Below, piece after piece: positions 1-10,300 of a DNA stretch of 64,000 nucleotides. Below the pieces are notes generated by a model, which saw nothing but the letters and a program-made list of their open reading frames with translations, was not told where the DNA came from and made no database searches. The translations under genes and the position numbers were made by a program. Origin of the DNA: Halichondria panicea (taxonomy: Eukaryota > Porifera > Demospongiae > Suberitida > Halichondriidae); the NCBI RefSeq assembly GCF_963675165.1, contig NC_087385.1, positions 6,268,912 through 6,332,911 of the forward strand. The letters run 5' to 3'. The stretch's first letter is position 1, and the number at the start of each line of letters is the position of its first letter.

Positions 1-225
1 CAGGAGCCCATAAATGATGGCTTCTGTCTGAACCTGTTGCAATTGCTAGGAGACCAAGTAGAGCATTATACCCACTCATTTTAACTCCACCAAGTATGGC
101 TTAACTGAGTTGACCTTTCTTGAAAATCAATTTAAGCACTTCCCTTTCATAATTATAGCTAGCTGCATAATACAAATTTATTAATACAACATTTTGCATT
201 CGCCAACTGAACTTAATTGCCTATA

Positions 226-446
226 CCATATAGCGGGCACATTTTTGTGGGGTAAAAATTTGTTCAACTCGAACGATGATTTTCGTAAGTAGAAATTTCA
301 TTTTACTTCATTGCCTGCACTGCATTGCCTGCACTGCATTGCATGCGTCCGGTCCGGTAGGCCACACCTACGTTTTCGTGGAGGTCAGCTTGCCCATGAA
401 AATACCGAATATTTTACCCCACGAAAATCACCCGCTATATACGGCA
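226..446. repeat. MITE-like element with about 30-bp inverted ends
   Basis: The left end (CCATATAGCGGGCAC, then TTTTGTGGGGTAAAA) is matched in inverse by the right end (TTTTACCCCACGAAAA, then CACCCGCTATATACGG). The interior has no coding potential, so this is a non-autonomous DNA transposon by structure. Similar end fragments appear near 3315 and 27349, which suggests a family. Flanking target duplications could not be defined with certainty. Confidence 0.6.
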
Positions 447-892
447 TAGAAACTGGGAGATAATAATTATAGTCATGCAAAGTTGTATATATGCATGTGC
501 TTGTGCATGATGAATAACTGAGGCTTCTAAGAAATTGACTAATGGGGGTGGGGATAGGGAATTTCTAAGAATAACCTTTTGATAAATGACCTTCACAAAC
601 TGATCTCTTAGCAACAAAATAGATCCGAGTGTGAAAACCCCTTTTATGGATAATTTATGTAAACTATAAACAGTGGCTTCCCCTTGAAACGTGCTGTTTA
701 CATTGTGATGTCATCCTGCATCATACATAATTGCCATACACGACGCACAAACCCTCAAAGGCTGTTGACACACAACTCACATAATAAGGGTTAATTGCCA
801 CAAGATGACCCACAAGGGCTGTTAACACACTGCTGCATGTCTCCAGGAAATGGTATCCATGGTTTCCAATCATATTACAAGCAGGGAGAGAC

Positions 893-900
893 TATAAATA
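893..900 (+). promoter_or_regulatory. TATA box of sushi gene 1
   Basis: TATAAATA lies about 155 bp upstream of the ATG at 1054, with a CCAAT-like motif about 30 bp further upstream. The following leader shares a nearly identical 30-bp stretch (around 957-986) with the leader of the decayed copy (around 3908-3938), which also has a TATA-like box. This shows that the promoter was duplicated with the gene. Strong TATA boxes often mark inducible or cell-type-specific genes (inference). Confidence 0.6.
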
Positions 901-1053
901 GGTCTATGCAGTCCTCATGCAGACAATCAATTCAACCTCATCCTCACCTCAAGGAGCAGCAAATCAACGACTTCAATCTCCAACTCAGGAGCTACAAAGA
1001 AAAAACTTAACAACAGTACCTCAACTGTGTTCTAACTCAGCATCATCATTACA

Positions 1054-2405
1054 ATGGCTTTTGCAACCACCATGTGGATGTCCCTCTTCAGTGCTCTGTT
1101 CGCAGCAGCTGCAGTTTATGCAGCAATTGACGGTAACTTATTGCATGGTGCAAAGATAATTATTGTAAACTTCATGCGGCCGCTTATTGTTATTATAATA
1201 ATTATGTAATGTATAGGAATTTGTATAGAGCTTGTCATAATTATAATAATGATGCTTATTTTCAGATTGTGCTACACTTCTCCCACCCACTGACGGCAAT
1301 GTCCAGTTGGCATTCTCCAAATCTAATCAGCTGTTGGCCATCTTCACTTGTGATGAAGGCTATGCTGCTGTGGGAGAGACGATCCTTTCTTGTGTTGATG
1401 GAGAGTGGGACAAGATACCACCACTGTGTGCCTGTGAGTGAATATTTGTGCATTACTAAAACAACTTATAGCTTATAATTGATTATTAATGTTGAAATCT
1501 ATTGACTGTTGAATTGTATGTCTTTATAGCACTGGATGAATGTGAACTTAGTATTAAAAATTCTGAAGAAATCGACACTTTGTCACACAGTAAGTTTCCA
1601 CATTTTATCACTGAATTGCTAAATTACGTCAAATTTTAACATAGAATGTCCCAAACTGATTTCTCCACGATTTGGGAGGATGGATAACAGTTTGGTAAAT
1701 GAAGGGAAAATGGAAGTGGCCACCTTTAACTGTTTCAAAGGCTACCGTCTCAATGGACCCTCAACTATTTACTGTGAAGAACGTTATTGGAGTGAAGAAT
1801 TTGTACCAGAGTGTAAACGTGAGTTGTACACAAACACATCAGATAAATTTTTACATGACTTACTTTTGCAACAGCTGTTTACTGTGGTGCACCTGAGGCT
1901 CCACTGAATGGCACTGTCGAGTTCAAGGACACTCACTTCATGGCTACTGCTCACTACAAGTGTGACGCCTGCCATATTAGGAAGGGCTACGAGCAGAGGA
2001 GCTGCAAACCCAGCGGACTGTGGTCAAAATCCGTGCCAGAGTGTGTGCTTATGAATGGTAAAGAAAGCAATAGATCATTATCATATACCATTCATATACT
2101 CAGTCTTATAAATATACTTATTAAAAAACACATTTTAAACCTACTAATAATAATTATGTGCATACTGTTACCATAATTAATTTGTTGTACATGCAGAACC
2201 AGTGTGCTCAGTACTTGATCTTGAGGTACCTGAACAAGGGTTTGTTCCTCAAGATAGTGACATGATCACCAGTATGACATGTGGAGAGAGTGTGGAGGTC
2301 CAGTGTGCGAGCGGCTACCAACTAGAAGGTGCTGACACTGCAACTTGCAACTTGGATGGATCATTCACATGGAACGGCGCACAACCAAACTGTGTTGAAC
2401 TTTAA
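1054..2405 (+). CDS. Secreted four-sushi-domain (CCP) protein, gene 1
   Basis: Six exons join in phase 1: 1054-1132, 1266-1433, 1530-1589, 1645-1818, 1875-2057 and 2197-2405, giving about 290 residues. Exon 1 is a signal peptide (MAFATTMWMSLFSALFAAAA, cleavage near VYA). Exons 2, 4, 5 and 6 each encode one sushi/CCP-like module with paired cysteines, a Gly-Tyr core and a Trp before the last Cys. Exon 3 is a short acidic linker with one Cys. The third module is unusual in carrying CDAC, which adds a cysteine. One module per exon with phase-1 borders is typical of shuffled extracellular domains. No transmembrane segment follows, so the product is probably secreted; its ligand is unknown. Paralogues lie at 3995-5066 and 5488-7149. 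Confidence 0.8.
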
Positions 2406-2478
2406 TCTCAGTTATCAATCTATTCCTTGTATAGCTCATACAAGTAGTGAAACGTGTTGTCTCTTGTTCTGTCTATAG

Positions 2479-2590
2479 ACATTGTTAAAAAACTTCAAAC
2501 TCCATCAATGTCAAATGAGAATATCACAGCAGTAAGGAATGCTATAGACTACCTAGATTCTTGCTTACCTTTAATAGCCAAGCAAGCAAG
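2479..2590 (+). other. Orphan exon-like segment downstream of sushi gene 1
   Basis: The segment is open, begins after CTATAG and ends before GTATAATT. It reads DIVKKLQTPSMSNENITAV and continues to about 37 residues with an N-glycosylation site. It would accept a phase-1 upstream join, the phase used throughout the sushi genes. The preceding exon ends in a stop without a donor, so the segment is not connected in the model. It may be an alternative 3' exon or a remnant of a longer ancestral protein. The helical, Asn-rich look recalls stalks before GPS/GAIN regions, but this is only a guess. Confidence 0.3.
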
Positions 2591-2599
2591 GTATAATTA

Positions 2600-3860
2600 T
2601 TCTATCGTATAAACCAGGAGTGCACTCCTGTATTATTGTCTCCTCAGTGGACATCTCGCTAGTCATGCAACACCATGAAAATACCATGGTAACCAGTACT
2701 GTAGCTACGATCCTTGAATTTCCTCTGAACATTTGAAGCAATGAAGCGATTATCTATTTTATTAAGATCATTGACTCTGTACACAGCTAGGTATACATGT
2801 ATATACATGTTATGCCGCTGCACTGTGTCATTTTGCTGAGAACCAGCAACTGTCTGCATGCTTACAAACTATTTGGTAGCATAATTGAACTTGCATGGGT
2901 AATAAAAATTAATGCTTTCCTGAAAACTATAATTTACCAAATGTCTTGTATGACTGGTTCTTTTCACTCTATGGGATTGAGATACGAATACCGGGAACGC
3001 CCAGGAGTTCAATTGAAGAATAGTATAAGAGTCTTTATGGCCCTCAGGGTGAATACTAGAGGGAGTCTGATGGTGGGTACAACACGTGGGGGTAGAGTCA
3101 CACGAGTACAACGACTAAAACTGCATGGGCTATATATATACATGCAGGGACAAATTATTAGCATATACGAATAGATATTGCTTAATTATACCAGGAGCAC
3201 ACGAGGAGATGGAGCGTCCTACAACGCAGATTCTGTATCGTCCTGCTCTGCAAACATTGCCATGTCAAACTGCTAAGTGCTGCTAACATTATTCATTGTA
3301 CTTAATGATATTGTATAGCGGGTAATTTCGTTGGTGCGAACCTAATACAATGCATGTACATGACAGAATGTATGCACTGATGTATATGCATTTGAATGCT
3401 CATAATAAGAATAATGGGAAGGACTATTTTATTATCGATAAAAACAACTACAGATTAGCTATGACTCATTATGACTGAAACATACAATTAAGCCACACAG
3501 TTTCCAAATATGGTAGTTGGAGTGTGCAGCAAAACCTTATAGTGTTGTCATTATACGAGCAGTGTAAACAAACAAAGGCTGTGGTTGAGTTCAATTAGTC
3601 AGGAGGAAGTAAACATTGACCTCCACCCACTCAAAGCCAGTAAATTGTTGACCAAGCCTAATTAACGGTTGGTTTCCAAGGAGAGCATTTGTTTTTCAAA
3701 ATATGTGCTCTAAAAAATACTCGAGAAGTGACGCTGCATGGTCTTCATCCTATGCGTAGGAGTTAATTTGGTTGAATGATGTATGACACAAATCACCACA
3801 ATTAGAGGATTATTAAACCTTGCAAGTCAGAAACTTCGTACTTTAGACTCGTAGGGCTAT
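2600..3860. other. Intergenic region without recognisable gene
   Basis: Between the first sushi gene and the decayed copy I see only short random open frames and AT-rich sequence. A fragment at about 3315 (TATAGCGGGTAATTTCGTTGG) resembles one end of the MITE family at 226-446. No splice-consistent exon chain was found. Confidence 0.6.
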
Positions 3861-3869
3861 TATACTGAC

Positions 3870-3877
3870 TATAAAAA
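3870..3877 (+). promoter_or_regulatory. TATA-like box of the decayed sushi copy
   Basis: TATAAAAA lies about 125 bp before the relic start codon at 3995, in the same arrangement as for gene 1. It is followed by the shared leader sequence. The promoter may still be active even though the reading frame is broken (inference). Confidence 0.45.
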
Positions 3878-3994
3878 GAGAGAAAACCATCAACCCTTCA
3901 AGTATAGCAGCAAATCAACGACTTCAATCTCCAACTCGGAGTTAGAAAGAAGACATTTACAGCAGTACCTTAACTGTGATCACCATCTTCAATA

Positions 3995-5066
3995 ATGGCT
4001 CTTAGAACTTCTTGTGGCTGTACTCTCTCCTTGCAGCAGCTGCAGTCAATGCTGGCATCGGAGGTGAGAATCCCCTTAATTACGCGGCATAACTATAAAG
4101 ATGCATGAAACAACGTACACAAGAAAAGTATCAAGTATACACGCACGGTCATGGAAATAAATTGTCACTTTACCTTTTCAGATTGTGCCACTCTTCTCCC
4201 ACCCACGTGTCCCAAACTGACTTCTCCACGATTTGGGGAGGATGGATAACAGTTTGGTAAACGAAGGGAACATGGAAGTGGCCACCTTCAACTGTTTCAA
4301 AGGCTACCGTCTCAATGGACCCTCAACTATTTACTATGAAGAAGGTTATTGGAGTGAAGAATTTGTACCAGAGTGCAAACGTGAGTTGTTCATAAAAAAC
4401 TTATGATTCTGAATTTTACTTTTGCCGGCAACAGCTGTTGACTGTGGTGCACCAGAGGCTCCACTGAACGGCATTGTCGAGTTCAAGGACACTCACTTCA
4501 TGGCTACTGCTCACTACAAGTGTGACGCCTGCCATATTAGGAATGGCTACGAGCAGAGGAACTGCAAACCCAGCGGACTGTGGTCGAAATCCGTGCCAGA
4601 GTGTGTGCTTATGAATGGTAAAGAAAGCAATGGATCATTATCATATACCATTCATATAATGTACTTACTATACATAATTTATATTCATACATTACAGCGC
4701 CCTATTTATTGTATACAGATATACTCCGGTGTGCTCAGTACTTGACCTTGAGGTACCTGAACAAGGGTTTGTTCCTCAAGATAGTGACATGATCCAGAGG
4801 AGGTACGACATCTGCGTGTCATCCGCATGTCTTTAACACACACATTCCGAACTTTGACCTAAGGAATGTGCGTGTTAAAGACACGCGGATGACACGCGGA
4901 TGTCGTACCTCCTCTGGACATGATCACCAGTATGACATGTGGAGAGAGTGTGAAGGCCCAGTGTGAGAGCGGCTACCAACTAGAAGGTGCTGACACTGCA
5001 ACTTGCAACTTGGATGGATCATTCACATGGAACGGCCCGCAACCAAACTGTATAGAACTTGAATAG
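3995..5066 (+). pseudogene. Decayed copy of the sushi gene
   Basis: The copy is close in sequence to gene 1 over most of its exons. The signal-peptide exon is out of frame with respect to gene 1. The first sushi exon and the linker exon are missing: the start of exon 2 runs straight into the start of exon 4. That fused exon has an extra G in GATTTGGGGAGG that leads to a stop, and one module cysteine codon (TGT) has become TAT. The third module (around 4434-4617) is intact. The last exon begins out of frame and is split by a 122-bp transposon-like insertion. Taken together this is a pseudogene, although a short product from the one intact exon cannot be excluded. Confidence 0.75.
4795..4916. 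mobile_element. 122-bp MITE with 9-bp target duplication
   Basis: Nearly the whole element is a hairpin. Its ends read CAGAGGAGGTACGACATC and the inverse, with arms of about 50 bp differing at a few positions. It is flanked on both sides by GACATGATC (4786-4794 and 4917-4925). The unoccupied site is visible in the paralogous last exon of gene 1, which has a single GACATGATC. Long terminal inverted repeats plus a 9-bp duplication fit a Mutator-like MITE. The CAGAGG end also fits hAT elements if the duplication is read as 8 bp. Confidence 0.85.
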
Positions 5067-5487
5067 AACCCCTTGTATAGCTTATGCAAGAAGATGACTC
5101 ATTGCTTATAATTAATAGTTCAATGAAATTGTTGATGTAAAGATACTGTGACAAATCAATTACGCTAGTTGATTATTTTATATACACTGTGGCCATGATA
5201 TTCTGTTAACTGACAACCTATAGAGGATAGTACAGGGAACAAAATAATGTTTTTAGCTGACCGTCAATATTGGGAATACTATAAACGAAACAGCATGGTC
5301 ATACTTGGAATAATGAGTCTGTAGAATGTAAACACAGCACATAAAACCACATTCTCAGCACTGCTCCAGCCTACATAAGATAGAGGTGTGTCATCACTCA
5401 CAGTCAGTGCATGCATGCAGAGCTTTTGTCTTCTTAGCTGAGAATATTTATTATATAGACGTACAAAAGCAGAGAAACAGTGCTAGT

Positions 5488-7149
5488 ATGAGTTGCAGGT
5501 GCGGCATGCAACACAGCGTAGGAAAGATAATACTTGTAACGTTGGCAATAGTAACTATCACATTCAGCCAAAAGGAATCTGATAATAAAGGTATGTTAGG
5601 TATATACCTATCAATAATTCAAGACTGTGGACAGTTACTATTACACATTCACTTTACAGACAGCAATGATTGCATAAAAGATATCATTAGTGATCCTAAC
5701 AAAGTAACAGGTGAGTGGTCAATACTGCAGTGCTAGAAATATGCGTTTTGGTCAAATTGAAGGCTCAGAAAATGATTTATGCATGCGATGTAACTTATTT
5801 CCGCCATGATCTTATGCAATGGGGATTGTACAGACCTCGAATTAACTGTGCGTTTTATCGCTCTTATAAATAATATTAGTTAGTTAGCATTCATTTCTAG
5901 CACTGATACGGTATCAAGGGCGTATCGACCGCCGCCCTTGACGGTATACAAATGCTTCAGTTTTCAGTTTTGTACATCAACACTGCCTACACAAATTATA
6001 ATAGATGCATGCATTACTGCATCTGTTCATGCAGGGTGTGGACAACTAACATCACCAAAAAACGGGCGTTTGGATCTAATGATTGGACTTGAAACGGACT
6101 CAGAAAAAGAACCAGAGAAAGCGTTCTTTTCCTGCGATCCTGGCTACCATCTTATTGGACCTACGACGATCACTTGCAGGGATAGTAGCTGGGAGGGAAA
6201 AGAGCCTGTCTGTCAGCGTAAGCCAAACCACCCAGGCAGCTGTTTCAAGATTAGCATACAGCCATGCAAACTATATGTTTTGACTGAAAGAGTGATCGTA
6301 TTATTTAATTAAAGTGGTAGTAATTGCCCAACCCACATACCAACGGATACATTTGCGTTGGATGTTTTAATGGGTGTGAGCAACCCGGCATACACAGACT
6401 TCATTTTATCACTACACACAGTCAATCAGTTTCTTATTCCATTTTCCAAAAAATGCTTACTCAGAAGTCAACACTTTAACTATAACCTACACACAATCAC
6501 ATCTACACACTAAATATACTAAAAGCATGTCAAGAACTTGTTTAATTATACACACAGCTGTAGATTGTGGGCCTCCTAAAGCACCACAAAATGGCCGAGT
6601 AGACTACCAGATCACGACATATCAATCGAAGGCTTATTACCACTGCGATGCTTGCGCTACATTAGTGGGAGTTCAGAGAATATCGTGCAAGAAAAGTGGT
6701 CTCTGGTCTAAGACATTACCCAAGTGCGTCTTTGATAAAGGTACAACCCATGCACTAACGATCAATACATTTTAAGGCTCCAGTTTTTCCTCACTCCATT
6801 ATATTCTGGCCTCTAGCTTACTAAGCCTTTGATGGTCCGTATCAACATAATATATATGCTACACATGCATGTACCAACATCTGTCAAGCCAATCCTTACA
6901 CACATGCCCTCCCCTCCCCCACAACATGCAGAGTGCCCCCCAATCACGCTTCCCAAGAACTCCAAGGTATCCAGACTTGACACGACAGACAATAAGCCGA
7001 GAGTCACCAAGTGTGGGGAGAGAGTAGAGATAGATTGCTTCGGTGGCTACAAACTAATCGAGGCAGGCATTGCTACATGCCAGCCCGACGGTACCTACAC
7101 ATGGCTAGGTGGCACACCAGCATACTGTCGACGATTGAACTGGACCTAA
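5488..7149 (+). CDS. Secreted three-sushi-domain (CCP) protein, gene 3
   Basis: Five exons join in phase 1: 5488-5590, 5660-5710, 6035-6217, 6558-6740 and 6932-7149, giving 245 residues. Exon 1 supplies a signal peptide (hydrophobic core VGKIILVTLAIVTITF). Exon 2 is a short linker with one Cys. Exons 3-5 each hold a sushi-like module (GCGQLTSPKNG, VDCGPPKAPQNG and ECPPITLPKNS starts). The second module keeps the family's odd CDAC pair. Compared with gene 1 it lacks one N-terminal module. It is probably secreted; the function is unknown. It ends about 205 bp from the 3' end of NUP160, which converges from the other strand. Confidence 0.8.
5905..5946. repeat. Short imperfect palindrome in intron of sushi gene 3
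   Basis: TACGGTATCAAGGGCG is followed after a few bases by CGCCCTTGACGGTATA, forming a hairpin of about 16-bp arms inside the second intron. It has no coding content and may be a remnant of a foldback element. Confidence 0.4.
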
Positions 7150-7354
7150 CAGTCTGCTGACCATGCCGCAATATCACATGCCATGAACGCTATGTATACA
7201 ACTTGTATTTAATATTTAATCCAGTGTAACTAATTGAAACCTCATTTCTTTATAATTATTATCAAATACATCATATGTGAACCATGTCAAAATCTATGTA
7301 CATCATATAAGTTATAAATTAGGTAAGAGAGGGGAAATGAATGTTTAGTTTAGT

Positions 7355-10300
7355 TCAGTAAGTTGCTAAGCTCATGTACGATCGACGCACCCCCTCCTGC
7401 TCCATGGTAACGGACGTCTTCTCCACAAGGTGTAGGTATTCTTTCAGCTTGGTAGTCAACTCTTCTGACAGCTGTGAGGCCGAGGAGGAATAATGTACTA
7501 GCAATGAGTTCAAAGTAGAGGGTCTCAACTATAAAGCTAAGAATGCATTGTACAAGTAGAGCCTTCACAATTTAAACCTTTACCCAATATGAAATTTTAT
7601 AAGCTCCTGCTGAGATCAAAGGCAGCCATATACATAATTTGTATGCACAGTTGTGTACTATATGTACAAGCCTCTGCATTAGCCCATGCAGTGTGTGTGT
7701 GTATACGGATGATACCTGTTCCAGGATTGTACGGGGTGGGGCTTTACTCAGGGCCAGCTGCAAGTGGTCCAATGCCGAGTAAGGTAGCCAGACACTCGGG
7801 TGGTGCGCATGCAACGCCGTCTGTATGGGAGAGAAACATACCACTGACATAACTTTGTTGGGGACTAGCTGTTACACAAAAGAAAACACACCAAATAAGT
7901 ACTGAAATTTGTTAGCTTGATTCAAAGCACGCATAGTTTCATACCTTGATTCCGTAGACCTCTTTCCCGTGACCCATCACACTGTCAATGTACTCCAGTG
8001 CCACTCTAGTGGCCGGCTCGAGCAGGTCAAAGGTCAGATACAGCTTCAGCAACTCAGCAGGATTGATCACCTGTAACAGTAGTACGATAACCATGACAGT
8101 ATTGTACAAGCCCACCTTCCACTGAACCAATTTGAGTATACATACTACATGTAGCTGTCATTATAATAAAATTAAAGGTACACAAGATAACCCTTTGCCA
8201 TCTCTAAAATGCTTAGTTTTCCATTCTCCCAGTATTCGTACCTTATACTTGTCCACTAGCCACTGTGGCAGCTGAGAGCCCATGGACAGTAGTTTCTTAG
8301 CAACACACTTTTGTAGCACATAGCCAGCTGAGGGATCATGTGACTCCAGGTAAGCACGCAGCATGTTCCATGCCTTGTCTGCAATCCTGTTTGAGAAGCA
8401 CATTTAAAAACACAAATGTAATATACTACATGTAGAATTTCATACAAAGCATAATAATTATGCAGTTTTGGAAAAGTGCTGATCGAATTATGACTTGTAG
8501 TGATTATGCCACAATTAACTTTGATGACGCCATTTGGAAAGGTCGCTTTCATAAAATCCTAAAATCGTTGAAATTGGATCCACAGAGTTCAAGTTATGGC
8601 ACCTGAAAGAGTCTCCGAACCACTGAGATCGTACTATTATAAACGAGGGGGGGTAGTTGAATATCTTTCAACAGCCTTAACTTGAGTAATGTTGATCTAA
8701 TGTCAACAATTTTATGATTTTCTGAAAGCTTAGAAAAAAACCTTTCAAATGATGTGTTTCAATCGAAAATTTCGTTGGGACCAGAATTTGTCATTTTTCG
8801 CCCTTGGACCATGGTGTGGCCAAATTGGCAAATAGTTTTATTGCTCAGATATGAACTTTGATGAGACTATTTCAAAGGTCTCTTTCTAAGCTTTCAGAAA
8901 ATCAGAATATCGTTGAAATTGGATCCACGGAATTAAAGTTATGGCAGCTGAAAAGTCCCACTGATCTATTGGGTAGTTAAACAGCCATAACTTTAGTACT
9001 GATTATCCAATATCAAATTGTTTAGGATTTTCTGAAAGCTTAGAAAGAGACCTTTCAAATGATTTGTTTCAATACAAAATTTCGTTGTGGACAAAGTTTG
9101 TCTTTTCGGCCTTGGGCTATTAGGTCCCTTATGCTCACGTATTTTCCCTGACTGTGGTATGGGTGGAGCTCTCGTTGAGTCCAAGCCAGTCCCAGGAGGT
9201 GGTGTTGGCGGATGTCCCTCGAAATGACACCACGTTCACAGAGAGATGGACACACCTTCAGGAAACACACAGTACATGTACATACAACACAGTCAGGCAG
9301 TGTGTGTAGCATACACGACTGTATGTCTTGTGCACGCTGTACAATACATGTACGGGGACTAGTTGACAATGCTCTAGATACGAAAAGGGAAGAGGGTGCA
9401 TAGCATACATAATTATGCTAATAGAACAACATATTAATAGACAGCAGGTAGCTAGGGCACTTCTAAAGCATAATTTATATCAATACAGTATATACAGTGA
9501 TATTTAGCAACCACATTCATGCAGCTAGGCCAACCTTCCCTAAGCTTACTTGGATGCCAGAGCCTCAAAGATGGGTGTCAGAGAGAGAGAGAAGCGCTCC
9601 ACGATGGTGAGGGCCTTGTCAAACAGTCCCACCTGCAGCAGGAGGGAGATGACCTCCTCTGTACTCACAAACGGATCTGGGGAGGGAGGAAGACAGCTGT
9701 TACTGTGCATGGCTACTAATAAAAGTGATTGTCTACAGGAACTAAATGTGGTGCTGGTGGGTCATATCAGGAGTCATACACAAAATGCTGTGGATGTGAT
9801 GGCTCGGATTGTTGCACAGTAGTGCTAGGACAACCACATCATATCCTGTAGAGCTTTACTGGGAGAATATAGTGCTTGTAGTGCAGTAATACTCGAGTAA
9901 AGCTCTACAGGATGTGGTTGTCCACACAGTAAGAGCTCTACAGGATATGATGTGGTTGTCTTAGCACTACAGGATGTGGTTTTCCACACGTGATTAGAAC
10001 TAATTGTAGTGATTACAAATAAACAAACCAAAGGTTAACTAATGGCTGTGTCCCCTTCTGAGCAGACCTGCCGCTCTCCTGAGTTTCTGGCTTTACAAAG
10101 ATCTTGCGCGACTCTAATCATAGGCATTACAATGGATCCCAATTCGGTATGTATTGCTTTGGTCAGTGAAGGGCTTATACCGGCTATTGTCAGGGAATAC
10201 TGTTTAAGTTCGAAATTACCTACTGAAAAGGGTCTGAAGCTCTTTGAAACCATAATGAGTCAAGTTAAAATAGAACCAGCTGTGTATCACACGATCATGG

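Noticed and set aside
7589-7852. Plus-strand frame within the NUP160 3' region
   Set aside because: It overlaps a well-supported minus-strand NUP160 exon and has no domain.
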